Source: Chlorobiota bacterium | Lineage (GTDB): Bacteria; Bacteroidota; Chlorobiia; Chlorobiales; Chlorobiaceae | DNA length: 64,000 bases | Assembly (NCBI GenBank): GCA_016868665.1 | Contig: VGGK01000012.1 | Span: 1-64,000 of the forward strand | Direction of reading: 5' to 3' | Shown here: in pieces, positions 51,605-60,373 of the stretch | Position numbering within the stretch: position 1 is the first letter of the stretch | Layout of the letters: every line of letters starts with the position of its first letter | Program-made: the position numbers and the translations under genes | Notes under the pieces: generated by a model | Seen by the model: only the letters and a program-made list of their open reading frames with translations | Told to the model about the DNA's origin: nothing | Databases searched by the model: none

Positions 51605-52827
51605 CAGACAAGCTGATTCAGAAAAGGATGACCCTTGAGGCTATTTCCCCGATTTTTATCGGGGCTGGCAAGGAAGCAGTCTTTTCGCCCTGTACGGATT
51701 TTGTCCAGGAGGGAAATGAACTGATCTGTCTTGATGAACGGAAACTGCAATCATTACTGATGAGCAGGCCTGAACTCGTCGACCGGTTTGTCGAACACGT
51801 TCGTCAAGAGGGTATGCTGGAGGATTTTCTGACATACCATTGCAACAGTTCCGTTGCCTCGCTTGCAAAACAGCGGATTCCGGTCGACGGTGAGGTCAGA
51901 AGAAAACACATCCAGCGCTTTCTTGAAACGCAAGGAGCTCCCTTTGTACCCGGAAGCACCATCAAGGGTGCCATGGCAACGGCCGTCTTGTGGGACTGGC
52001 TGCTCAATAACGAGTCGGGTCTGCAAATGCTTCAACACATTCAGGGCTATGTCGGCAAAGGAGACCGGAATTCCATGAAAAGCTGTAAGGTGACTGACCG
52101 GTGTTTCAACCGCCGGCTGGATAACACTTTTTCGCTCGAAGATCGAAATGATGCCGAAACGCCTGCCGAACTGCCCACTTATCATGCGTTCCGTTTTTTG
52201 CAGATCAGTGATGCAAGGCCGTTTTCACCGGAAACCTTGCAGGTCAGCCAGGTTGAACGGTTGCGCATAGTGCCGTTACCGGAAGAGAAGAGCGGTAAGG
52301 ATGAAACCTCTATCCCACAGTGGCGTCAAACCGTTCGTTCCGGTGCGAGCACATTGTTTTCATTGTCGTTGCTGCACTCGGAACAGAAAAACGGGTTTCA
52401 GTTCGTCAAACATCAATCGGTAAAACAGCTATTCCTGATCATCAATTCTTTTTCAAAGGCCTCGTGCGAGCGGGAACTGGCGATGCTCAAACACCGTCAC
52501 CCGGCAAGTCCTTCTGACGTTTCAAGGCTGATCTCGTTTTATGAAACACTACTCAATAACTTTCCCCGACCCCAAGCCAACGAGGCTATCCTCAGGATTG
52601 GCGGCGGAAAGACCTGGTTCGACAATTCCATCGGCCTGGCGATCGGTCAACTCCATTCAAAGAAGCCTGGGCGGGAGAGCGAATCGTTACTTGGCGATTA
52701 CCTGAAAACTGTTCTGAACATCGACATCGCTGACGACTGCTTCCCGCAAACCCGTTCCGTACTGCTCAAGGATGGCACTCCTTATCAACCGCTTGGATGG
52801 GTCAGGCTCAAATTGCTCCCGAACTGA
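51601..52827 (+). CDS. csm5: type III-A CRISPR RAMP protein Csm5
   Basis: Caps the 3' end of the complex and recruits nucleases for crRNA trimming. The 408-residue protein opens RMTLEAISPIFIGAGKEAVF, includes GAPFVPGSTIKGAMATAVLW, the RAMP loop that mirrors the Csm3 motif, and a late LRIGGGKTWFDNSIGLAIGQ. The central part is variable, as usual. The stop is 5 bp before cas6. Confidence 0.93.
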   Translation: MTDKLIQKRMTLEAISPIFIGAGKEAVFSPCTDFVQEGNELICLDERKLQSLLMSRPELVDRFVEHVRQEGMLEDFLTYHCNSSVASLAKQRIPVDGEVRRKHIQRFLETQGAPFVPGSTIKGAMATAVLWDWLLNNESGLQMLQHIQGYVGKGDRNSMKSCKVTDRCFNRRLDNTFSLEDRNDAETPAELPTYHAFRFLQISDARPFSPETLQVSQVERLRIVPLPEEKSGKDETSIPQWRQTVRSGASTLFSLSLLHSEQKNGFQFVKHQSVKQLFLIINSFSKASCERELAMLKHRHPASPSDVSRLISFYETLLNNFPRPQANEAILRIGGGKTWFDNSIGLAIGQLHSKKPGRESESLLGDYLKTVLNIDIADDCFPQTRSVLLKDGTPYQPLGWVRLKLLPN

Positions 52828-52832
52828 TCAGT

Positions 52833-53834
52833 ATGTACACACCCCTCTCTTCTCTCCGCATCGCGCGGTTCAGGTTTACCATCGAGCCGACGGAACTGGT
52901 GCAGTTGCCGGATTACAAGGGTTCGGCGCTGCGGGGCGGGTTCGGGCATGCGTTCAAGCGAGCGACGTGCCTGAGTCGTGACCGTCGGTGCGAGCAGTGT
53001 ATTCTGAAATCGGCGTGCGCCTACTATACCGTTTTTGAAACAAAGGTGTCGCAGGAGATCGCCGACCGGTTACGGATCGGGGCTGATGCGCCGCATCCAT
53101 TCCTGATCGAACCGCCGATGACGGGGCAGCACACGTTCAGGCCGGGTGATTCGATACGGTATGGACTGACCCTCTTCGGTACGGCCATCGACAAACTGCC
53201 GTTTTTCATCTACGCATTTATGATTCTCGGCGAGAACCTCGGCTTGGGAAAAGGCAGAGGGCGTTTCAGGCTGGTGAGCGTCGAGGATGATGCGGGCCGG
53301 AATATCTATGACAACGGTAATCTTGTCGGCCCTGCCACAGTGACGCAATCGAAAGATATTCTCGAAGCGGCCGGTACGTGTGACCGTGACCTCAGCCTCG
53401 AATTCCTTACCCCCCTTCGCATCAGGACTTCCTGGAAACGTCAGGAACAGGAGTTGCTCACCGGCATCGCGAGTGACGATGATTTCCGGCTCCTGCTCAA
53501 GTCGCTCTATCACCGGGCGTTCGTGCTCTCACAGCTATACGGAGATCATCAGGAGCAGGAGCCGTTTGACAGCCGCAATTTGCCGCTTTTCGATGGCGAT
53601 GTGCGTCTTGTTGAGTCAAAAACCCGCTGGCTTGACTGGACGCGCTATTCCCAGCGCCAGCAGCAGTCGATGCAGCTCGGCGGCATCATGGGGCGCGTCA
53701 CTTTTACCGGAAAAACCGGCCAGTACATACCATTGTTCCGGCTTGGCGAATATCTGCATATCGGAAAAGGAACCGGTTTCGGACTTGGCAAGTACCGGAT
53801 ACTTGAATCTGTAACCACTACTGCTGATGAGTGA
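52833..53834 (+). CDS. cas6: crRNA-processing endoribonuclease Cas6
   Basis: Cuts the long CRISPR transcript within each repeat. The 333-residue protein is of the PF10040-type Cas6: TELVQLPDYKGSALRGGFGH at the start, then a four-cysteine patch (CEQCILKSAC), GENLGLGKGRGRFRLVSV in the middle and GRVTFTGKTGQYIPLFRLGE with a late HIGKGTGFGLGKY glycine-rich loop. ATG 52833 is chosen over the upstream frame in csm5. The overlap with cas1 is 8 bp. Catalytic residues vary in this family and cannot be named. Confidence 0.92.
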   Translation: MYTPLSSLRIARFRFTIEPTELVQLPDYKGSALRGGFGHAFKRATCLSRDRRCEQCILKSACAYYTVFETKVSQEIADRLRIGADAPHPFLIEPPMTGQHTFRPGDSIRYGLTLFGTAIDKLPFFIYAFMILGENLGLGKGRGRFRLVSVEDDAGRNIYDNGNLVGPATVTQSKDILEAAGTCDRDLSLEFLTPLRIRTSWKRQEQELLTGIASDDDFRLLLKSLYHRAFVLSQLYGDHQEQEPFDSRNLPLFDGDVRLVESKTRWLDWTRYSQRQQQSMQLGGIMGRVTFTGKTGQYIPLFRLGEYLHIGKGTGFGLGKYRILESVTTTADE

Positions 53835-54870
53835 CGACGCGCTGTTTCTCCGGACGCTCTACATTCAGGAACAGGGATCGATGCTCCGGATTGATAACGA
53901 ATGTTTCAGGGTAACCCTCAACCGGAACGGGGATGAGGAGGAGCTGCTCGATATTCAGTGTATCAAGGTTGGTCAGATCGTTATTTTCGGAGCGTGTATG
54001 ATCACTCCGGCGGCAATGCGCCACTGCTTGTGCAACCGGATTCCTGTGATTCTGCTCTCGCAGCATGGCGAGTATTTCAGCCGCATCGAATCGACCGACG
54101 ATGTCAATATCAAACTTGAACGGCTGCAGTTCCAGCGATCCACCGAAAACGCCTTTCCGCTGGAGTGTGCGCGATGCTTTGTCCGGGCGAAATTGCACAA
54201 TTCAGGCGTGATGCTTAAAAGGCATTATGAGAAATCTCGATCACCTTCGCTTGGCAAGGCAATTGAAACATTGCGACAGATCGAAGCACACACCGACAGG
54301 GCTGAAACAATCGATGCCGTGCGTGGTTATGAAGGGAGTGGTGCTGCTGCGTACTTCGGTGTGTTCGAAGAGCTGTTCGAGGCAGAGGGGTTCAGTTTTC
54401 GGCAGCGGATCAAGCGTCCGCCGACGGATCCGGTCAATGCCATGCTGAGTTTCGGGTACAGCCTGCTTTTCAATAATATTTTTTCAATGGCCCGTCTGCA
54501 CCGGCTCCACCCCTATGTCGGGTTTCTTCATGCCGACAAGCCGGCACACCCGGCTCTCATCAGCGACATGATCGAAGAGTTCCGTACCGTTGTGGATGGT
54601 CTCGTCATCGGGCTTATCAACAAACATCTGATCAGCCCGAGGGAGTTTACTCTTGCGCGACATGACGATGGCAGGGCAAAGGGATGTTATCTTTCCGATG
54701 CTGCCCGAAAAGTCTTTCTTCGTGAGTTCGAAAATCTCATGCACCGCAACACTACACATCCCGGAACAGGATATGAAGTGACCTATCGCCGTTGTCTCGA
54801 TCTGCAGGCCGGGCAGTTCGCCCTCTACCTGAAAGGAGAAAAGCAATACATGCCGTATCTCAGGAGGTGA
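53827..54870 (+). CDS. cas1: CRISPR adaptation integrase Cas1
   Basis: The integrase that inserts new spacers. The 347-residue protein contains the N-terminal beta part (LRIDNECFRVTLNRNGDEEE), a middle with FGVFEELFEAEGF, and the catalytic C-terminal region: DPVNAMLSFGYSLLFNNI, LHPYVGFLHADKPAHPALIS with the histidine, and DMIEEFR with the acidic pair. It reads as a type III-A/I-A-like Cas1, not fused to a reverse transcriptase. The stop overlaps the ribosome site of cas2. Confidence 0.95.
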   Translation: MSDDALFLRTLYIQEQGSMLRIDNECFRVTLNRNGDEEELLDIQCIKVGQIVIFGACMITPAAMRHCLCNRIPVILLSQHGEYFSRIESTDDVNIKLERLQFQRSTENAFPLECARCFVRAKLHNSGVMLKRHYEKSRSPSLGKAIETLRQIEAHTDRAETIDAVRGYEGSGAAAYFGVFEELFEAEGFSFRQRIKRPPTDPVNAMLSFGYSLLFNNIFSMARLHRLHPYVGFLHADKPAHPALISDMIEEFRTVVDGLVIGLINKHLISPREFTLARHDDGRAKGCYLSDAARKVFLREFENLMHRNTTHPGTGYEVTYRRCLDLQAGQFALYLKGEKQYMPYLRR

Positions 54871-54873
54871 TAA

Positions 54874-55149
54874 ATGTTTTTTCTTGTTTCGTATGACATC
54901 TGTGATCACAAACGGCTGCCGAAAGTGGCAAAACTCATGGAGGGATATGGCGTTCGCGTCCAATACAGCGTTTTCGAATGTATCCTGACCGAACGACAGT
55001 ATCAGGAACTGCAACGACGATTAAAACGGTTGATCAGAGTCGAAACAGACAGTGTTCGCTTTTACCGGCTCTGCGACTCCTGCCAGGGAGAGATAACCAT
55101 AATGGGTCAGGGCACGATAAGCGGTAATGAACTCTATTTCATTGCCTGA
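54874..55149 (+). CDS. cas2: CRISPR adaptation protein Cas2
   Basis: The dimer partner of Cas1. The 91-residue ferredoxin-fold protein begins FFLVSYDICDHKRLPKVAKL with the conserved Asp at residue 8, has the middle GYGVRVQYSVFECILTERQY and a C-terminal FYRLCDSC. The start is preceded by a near-perfect ribosome site, AGGAGGTGAT (54862-54871), in which the cas1 stop codon is embedded, so translation is probably coupled and strong. Confidence 0.96.
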   Translation: MFFLVSYDICDHKRLPKVAKLMEGYGVRVQYSVFECILTERQYQELQRRLKRLIRVETDSVRFYRLCDSCQGEITIMGQGTISGNELYFIA

Positions 55150-55416
55150 AAAGAGTATATGGCTTTTTGTACACGGAGCTTTGTGCAGGGAGCGATGTAA
55201 GGCCGTTACTATTCATAACAGCATGAAATATATGCCGATACGGTGACAACGCCGTTAAAAGCTCCGTGCAAGGCCTCAAAATGATTGTGAAAAAAGAAGT
55301 TACCGGAAATGATCACTGTCGTTTATTTGCCTGATATGCATTATTATAAAATGTTGAACGACCTCCGTGTAAATCGGCCCGCCGAAGCCCGTCTGAACAG
55401 GGTTTCACAGGGTACA
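55150..55416 (+). promoter_or_regulatory. probable CRISPR leader
   Basis: The stretch between cas2 and the first repeat, moderately AT-rich. It is taken as the leader since the repeats are perfect at this end while the far end degenerates, and cas1-cas2 abut it. It contains the inverted pair CACGGAGCTTT (55172-55182) and AAAGCTCCGTG (55258-55268), 75 nt apart. No coding frame is convincing. Confidence 0.65.
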
Positions 55417-56826
55417 GTAGATGAAGACCTGACGTAATAAGAGGGATTGAAACTAAAGCATAGCAAAGCGTCTCCAGATCCCGAGTAACAGTAGGTAGAT
55501 GAAGACCTGACGTAATAAGAGGGATTGAAACAAATAGTTGTCGTGATACTCGAAATCACCTTGATTGGTAGATGAAGACCTGACGTAATAAGAGGGATTG
55601 AAACAGGGTGTAAGCAGCTCTATAAACATGAAATAAGGGATACGTAGATGAAGACCTGACGTAATAAGAGGGATTGAAACCGACTCGAAGACTGCCCTTT
55701 AGTAAGGAATAAAATAGCGTGTAGATGAAGACCTGACGTAATAAGAGGGATTGAAACTTTACCAGAGTGTGCTAATGCTGCAAGAGTGGCTTCAAAAGCT
55801 GTAGATGAAGACCTGACGTAATAAGAGGGATTGAAACGGAAATTTCCGGAAGGTACGTGAAATCCCTTTTTCTCTCGTAGATGAAGACCTGACGTAATAA
55901 GAGGGATTGAAACACACCTAATGCATTGAATAGAGTTTTGTACGCTTTTATATTTGTAGATGAAGACCTGACGTAATAAGAGGGATTGAAACGGATAATC
56001 ATCGTGTTCCTTTTTGGGAATACGCTTCTCCGTAGATGAAGACCTGACGTAATAAGAGGGATTGAAACATATATCACCACTCTTCCCTCCCAAGGAGTCT
56101 CTCAGCAAGTAGATGAAGACCTGACGTAATAAGAGGGATTGAAACTCCTCAGGATAAGTTGCTCGTATGGCGTTTTTCTCACGTAGATGAAGACCTGACG
56201 TAATAAGAGGGATTGAAACATGGCGTAGTCGGTTGCGCCGATGCCGGGGCCGGTACGGGTAGATGAAGACCTGACGTAATAAGAGGGATTGAAACTTCAA
56301 GTCTCTACGTTGGTTAGACCCGATTCGCTCATAGTAAGTAGATGAAGACCTGACGTAATAAGAGGGATTGAAACTTCTCACTCGCCGTCAGGGCTTTTTT
56401 TTTAGCGCGGTGGTAGATGAAGGCCTGACGTAATAAGAGGGATTGAAACTCTTTTTTACTACCACAATATTGACAAGTGTTTTTATCTGTAGATGAAGAC
56501 CTGACGTAATAAGAGGGATTGAAACATCATCTCTTCAGGCAACCCCACAGCGTTTAACTCTTTCTTGTAGATGAAGACCTGACGTAATAAGAGGGATTGA
56601 AACATCAAGCGCGCCGGCCAACCCGCCGCCCGTCTTGATCAGTAGATGAAGACCTGACGTAATAAGAGGGATTGAAACTCTTTATCCAGTATTGCAATTT
56701 GATATACAGGCAGCGTAGATGAAGACCTGACGTAATAAGAGGGATTGAAACACTCTCAATATAACCTTTACCGTAACCCGGCTGTTCGAGTAGATGAAGA
56801 CCTGACGTAATAAGAGGGATTGCAAA
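55417..56826 (+). CRISPR. CRISPR array, 19 repeats of 37 nt, 18 spacers
   Basis: The repeat begins GTAGATGAAGACCTGACG and ends AAGAGGGATTGAAAC; the ATTGAAAC 3' end suits the crRNA tag of type III systems and places transcription on the plus strand. Repeats begin at 55417, 55495, 55568, 55644, 55721, 55801, 55877, 55956, 56032, 56109, 56183, 56259, 56338, 56413, 56489, 56567, 56642, 56715 and 56790. Spacers range from 36 to 43 nt. Repeat 14 has one A-to-G change (AGGCCTG), and the last copy ends in TTGCAAAG instead of TTGAAAC. All spacers are different, so the array has been active. The repeat has no stop codon in its reverse frames, which creates long open minus-strand frames; these are not genes. 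Confidence 0.97.
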
Positions 56827-56987
56827 GGGGGGCGGACATTCCTGTCCGCCATTCAGGCAGCAAGCCGCGAAACACCCTCCGGGCGAGGTCAAACGACCTG
56901 TAGGTCATTCGGAAAAGGATTGCTGCGGTTTCGGGATCTGGCGGCGTGTCGTAAAAAACCAATGGCGGACAGGAAAGTCCGCCCCCC
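56827..56987. mobile_element. MITE-like hairpin element, copy 1
   Basis: A 161-bp element with hairpin ends. The left end holds GGCGGACATTCCTGTCCGCC (a hairpin itself) and the right end the near complement with GGCGGACAGGAAAGTCC; both sides finish in G or C runs. The ends are inverted repeats of each other. No protein is coded. It abuts the degenerate last CRISPR repeat. Right after it lies GTTAGATC followed by AAGAGGGATTGAAA, the latter identical to the repeat's 3' end. Confidence 0.75.
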
Positions 56988-57010
56988 GTTAGATCAAGAG
57001 GGATTGAAAA

Positions 57011-57171
57011 GGAGGGCGGACATTCCTGTCCGCCATTCAGGCAACGAGCTTCGAAACACCCGCCGAGCGAGGTATAACAACCACTACGTCATTCGGAAAC
57101 GGATTGCTGCGGTTTCGGGATCTGGCGGCGTATCGAAAAAAACCAATGGCGGACAGGAATGTCCGCCCCCC
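57011..57171. mobile_element. MITE-like hairpin element, copy 2
   Basis: Nearly identical to copy 1 and placed exactly 184 bp further on, so the unit repeats as element plus 23-bp linker. The hairpin ends are complete (GGCGGACAGGAATGTCCGCC at the right). The linker after it reads GTTAGATCAAGATGGATTGG, again resembling the CRISPR repeat 3' end. Differences between copies are single bases. Confidence 0.75.
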
Positions 57172-57194
57172 GTTAGATCAAGATGGATTGGAAA

Positions 57195-57275
57195 GGAGGG
57201 CGGACATTCCTGTCCGCCATTCAGGTAACGAGCCGCGAAACACCCGCCGAGCGAGGTAATACAACCTGTACGTCA
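57195..57275. mobile_element. MITE-like element, truncated copy 3
   Basis: It starts at the same phase (184 bp after copy 2) with the left hairpin and the next 60 bp, then diverges from the other copies after about CTGTACGTCA. The right end is missing, so this copy is cut off. Confidence 0.7.
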
Positions 57276-57766
57276 CCCTGTACCATGTTATCCAACGGGG
57301 TCTTTCGCCACCATAAGGGAGCCGGTCGCTCCCTTCAGTGATTTTGGTAAAAAAAAGAGTTTCTGATTTAATGAGCAGCACGGCGGTCTTTGCTTGTGAT
57401 CCGGAATACTCTCGAAAAGCCAGACTCTTTGATATATTCAATGTTACGTCACTTTTTCCGGGCAGGAACCAAAATACTCAACCTTTACAGGGTTTTGTTA
57501 TTTGAAACAGCTGGCGACAGGATGGGGCGTTAAGAGGAAAGAATACAGGCGGCAATAAAAAAGGAAACGCCCCCTGCAAGTGGAGGCGTCGGGCCGGGGA
57601 TGCTATCTCCGGGGATGTTATTCCAATTTGCGATCAAGATGACTTTAAAGGTCACATTTTCGTCATTATTTAATACAGTGCGTTTGAGAATTTAAGACCA
57701 TTATGAATGCAAACTGGAATTACAGTTGAAATATATGCATTTTGATATGGGAACGGCAAATGATAA
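57276..57766. other. gap without a recognisable gene
   Basis: About 490 bp. The composition is mixed and no frame looks coding. A hairpin with a U-run on the minus strand lies near 57556-57589 (ACGCCTCC pairing with GGGGGCGT, then TTTCCTTTTTT), a possible leftward terminator that now serves no visible gene. Confidence 0.5.
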
Positions 57767-58290
57767 GCCTCAGATAGAGTTCTGGTACACATTGACGGAT
57801 TCACCCTCTGTTTTGGAATGCTTGAAGCGAAGCCTGACAACTGTAAATGGCTGAATTTTAAGAGCTTGGCAATCCGGCTTTTAAACCGAATCAAACCCTT
57901 GTTGGTATAAAATATTTTACCAGCAGAGTAAGCAACAATTCCGATAGGCAAAAAAGGCAGACGACATACATCGAAGCGCTCGATACTATCGGTGTTAAAA
58001 TTTATTACGGTAAGTACCAGAGTGCTATTTTGGAATGTCATCGTTGCGGGAATGTATGCGCAGGCTATAATGAGAAAATGAGATGCGTTAATCGTGCAGC
58101 TCAGATGCTTGTTGGCGCTTGTCAGGATCAGTACGATATGGCCATGCTTATCTCCGGCGACAGCGATCCGGTGCCGCCAATACGAGAAATGCACTCTTTA
58201 TTTTCGGTTAAAAAAGTCTTTGTCGCTTTTCCGCCAAAAAGGCATAGCAAGTCAATGGCTTCGGTTGCAATTCAAGCGCTCATGCGGTAA
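57767..58290 (+). pseudogene. NYN-domain protein, frameshifted remnant
   Basis: Read in two frames, the region gives a typical NYN ribonuclease-like domain. Frame 2 (from about 57767) reads RVLVHIDGFTLCFGMLEAKP, then NCKWLNFKSLAIRLL; near 57883 it breaks, and frame 1 continues with KPNQTLVGIKYFTSRVSNNS, QKRQTTYIEALD, a zinc-like CHRCGNVCAGYNEKM block and the acidic MAMLISGDSDPVPPI. The stop at 58288-58290 follows soon after. No start codon precedes frame 2 and a stop sits just upstream, so the gene is broken at both its start and its middle. The minus-strand frame here is only a shadow. Confidence 0.72.
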
Positions 58291-58408
58291 AATCGATAAT
58301 GTTTTGTGCCTCAAACTCAATCTCGACATCGTTGAACAGCGGTTCAGGCAAACCGTCGAAAAAAAACCATATTCCCCATTCGCTGGTCGATGAACTAAAA
58401 CCTATACA

Positions 58409-60364
58409 ATGAGTACTATGGCAGAGATCCGGTCCGAAAACATGAAAGGAACCTCGCTCGACATCGCCGCTGAAAACCGCGCCCGGCTGAAACAGCTCTT
58501 CCCGACGGTCTTTACCGAAACTCGCAACGAGCAGGGCGAGCTCTGCGAATCCATCGACTTTGAAAAACTCAAAGCCGAGCTCGGTACCTACAGCGACCTC
58601 TTCGAATCACGCCGTGAGCGGTACGGTATGGAGTGGCCCGGCAAAAAAGAGGCCCTGCACCTCATCCAGACCATAAGCTCCGCCACGCTCAAACCATGCC
58701 GCGCAGAATCGGTCAACTTCGACACCACCCAAAACCTCTTTATCGAAGGCGACAACCTCGAAGTGCTCAAGCTGCTCCAGACCAGTTACTACGGCAAGGT
58801 GAAAATGATCTACATCGACCCGCCCTACAACACCGGCAAGGAGTTCATCTACCCCGACAACTTCAGCGAAAGCCTTGAAACCTATCTGGAGTATGCCGGG
58901 CAGGACGGACGATGGAAAGACAGTCAATCCGCAAACGCAAAAGAAAATCCCCGCTACCACACCCGATGGCTGAACATGATGTACTCTCGCCTCTATCTGG
59001 CAAGGAACCTGCTCCGCGATGATGGTGTGATCTTTATCAGCATTGACGATAACGAGGTGAGCAATCTGCGGAAGCTGTGCGACGAGATTTTCGGAGAGGA
59101 GAATTTTGTGGCGAATATCGTATGGGAAAAAAAATATTCACCTCAAAATGACGCTAAATATTTTTCTGACAGTCATGAACACATACTTTTGTTTTCAAAA
59201 AATAAAAGTGTTTTTACGATTGGTTTATTACCAAGAACTGATGAAGCAAATGAGCGATACAAAAATCCAGATAATGATCCACGAGGTCCATGGAAATCAA
59301 GTGATTTAACAAGGCAAGAGTACCGATCTAATGATGATTATGAAATCATCAACCCTTTAACGGGAAAAGGATTTAGGCCACCAACAGGTAATAGTTGGGG
59401 TAGACCAAAAACAAATATTGAAGAACTTATTCGTGATAATCGCATTTGGTTTGGTTCTGATGGAAACAGTATGCCCTCACTAAAAAGGTTTTTATCCGAG
59501 GTAAAACAAGGGATAACACCTCAAACAATTTGGATGAGAAAAGATGTTGGTGACACACAAGAAGGCAAAAAAATAATTATAGATATTTTTGGTAATGCTA
59601 CTATTTATGAGACACCTAAACCACCCCGTTTAGTTATTAAGCAATTGGTTACGGCTAATTTTTCAAAAGACGACATCATTCTCGACTTCTTCGCCGGTTC
59701 AGCCACCACCGCCCATGCCGTCCTCGACCTGAACAAACAGGACAAAGGCAACCGCAAATTCATACTCGTTCAGCTTCCTGAACCCTGCGCGCCTGAGAGC
59801 GAAGCCTTCAAGGCAGGGTATAAAACCATAGCCGATATCGGCAAGGAGCGCATCCGCCGGGTCATCAGCAAGCTCAACACCGAAGAGGAGGGCAAGCTTG
59901 ATCTCGACAATGCCGGCAGGCAGGATAGGGGCTTCAAGGTGCTCAAGCTCGACAAGTCCAACTTCCGCCAGTGGCAGAAGCTTGACCCGTCAGCATCGAA
60001 AGAGCGGATTCTTGAGCAGCTTACCCTGCACATCGACCATATCGACCATCAGGCAACACCCGAAGACCTGCTTTACGAAATTCTCCTCAAGGCCGGATTC
60101 AGCCTGACCGGCAACATTGAAACCGGAACCATCACCGGAAAAAAGATTTTCTCCGTCTCCGGAGGAGCACTCCTGCTCTGCCTTGAAGAGAGCGTCAACA
60201 AGGAACTGATCGATGCGGTCATCGAGCTCAACCCCCAGCAGTTCATCTGCCTCGACTCCGCCTTCCACGGCAACGACCAGCTCAAAGCCAATGCCGTGCA
60301 GACCTTCAACGCCCACAACATGCAAAAGGAAAAGCACAACCAGATTCTCTTTAAAACGGTATAA
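58409..60364 (+). CDS. mod: type III restriction-modification system DNA methyltransferase (Mod)
   Basis: Adds methyl groups to adenine and gives sequence specificity to the type III complex. The 651-residue protein has the catalytic DPPYN at residues 137-141 (MIYIDPPYNTGKEF) and the AdoMet site FFAGSATTAHAVLDL near residue 427, i.e. the beta-type order. Between them lies the target recognition region (about 235-415), coded by strikingly AT-rich DNA (roughly 59120-59660), unlike the flanks. The start is ATG 58409 or 58418. It heads the operon mod, DNA-binding gene, doc, res. Confidence 0.95.
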   Translation: MSTMAEIRSENMKGTSLDIAAENRARLKQLFPTVFTETRNEQGELCESIDFEKLKAELGTYSDLFESRRERYGMEWPGKKEALHLIQTISSATLKPCRAESVNFDTTQNLFIEGDNLEVLKLLQTSYYGKVKMIYIDPPYNTGKEFIYPDNFSESLETYLEYAGQDGRWKDSQSANAKENPRYHTRWLNMMYSRLYLARNLLRDDGVIFISIDDNEVSNLRKLCDEIFGEENFVANIVWEKKYSPQNDAKYFSDSHEHILLFSKNKSVFTIGLLPRTDEANERYKNPDNDPRGPWKSSDLTRQEYRSNDDYEIINPLTGKGFRPPTGNSWGRPKTNIEELIRDNRIWFGSDGNSMPSLKRFLSEVKQGITPQTIWMRKDVGDTQEGKKIIIDIFGNATIYETPKPPRLVIKQLVTANFSKDDIILDFFAGSATTAHAVLDLNKQDKGNRKFILVQLPEPCAPESEAFKAGYKTIADIGKERIRRVISKLNTEEEGKLDLDNAGRQDRGFKVLKLDKSNFRQWQKLDPSASKERILEQLTLHIDHIDHQATPEDLLYEILLKAGFSLTGNIETGTITGKKIFSVSGGALLLCLEESVNKELIDAVIELNPQQFICLDSAFHGNDQLKANAVQTFNAHNMQKEKHNQILFKTV

Positions 60365-60373
60365 GGCACTGCC

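Noticed and set aside
55620-56381. A 253-residue minus-strand open frame with a repeating protein motif (FNPSYYVRSSST)
   Set aside because: It is the CRISPR array read backwards. The repeat has no stop codon in any of its three reverse frames, so long frames arise by chance.
56920-57228. A 102-residue plus-strand frame with an internal repeat
   Set aside because: It is produced by the tandem MITE-like elements, which are palindromic and non-coding.
57670-58194. A 174-residue minus-strand frame
   Set aside because: The plus strand reads as a NYN domain in two frames, so this is its shadow.
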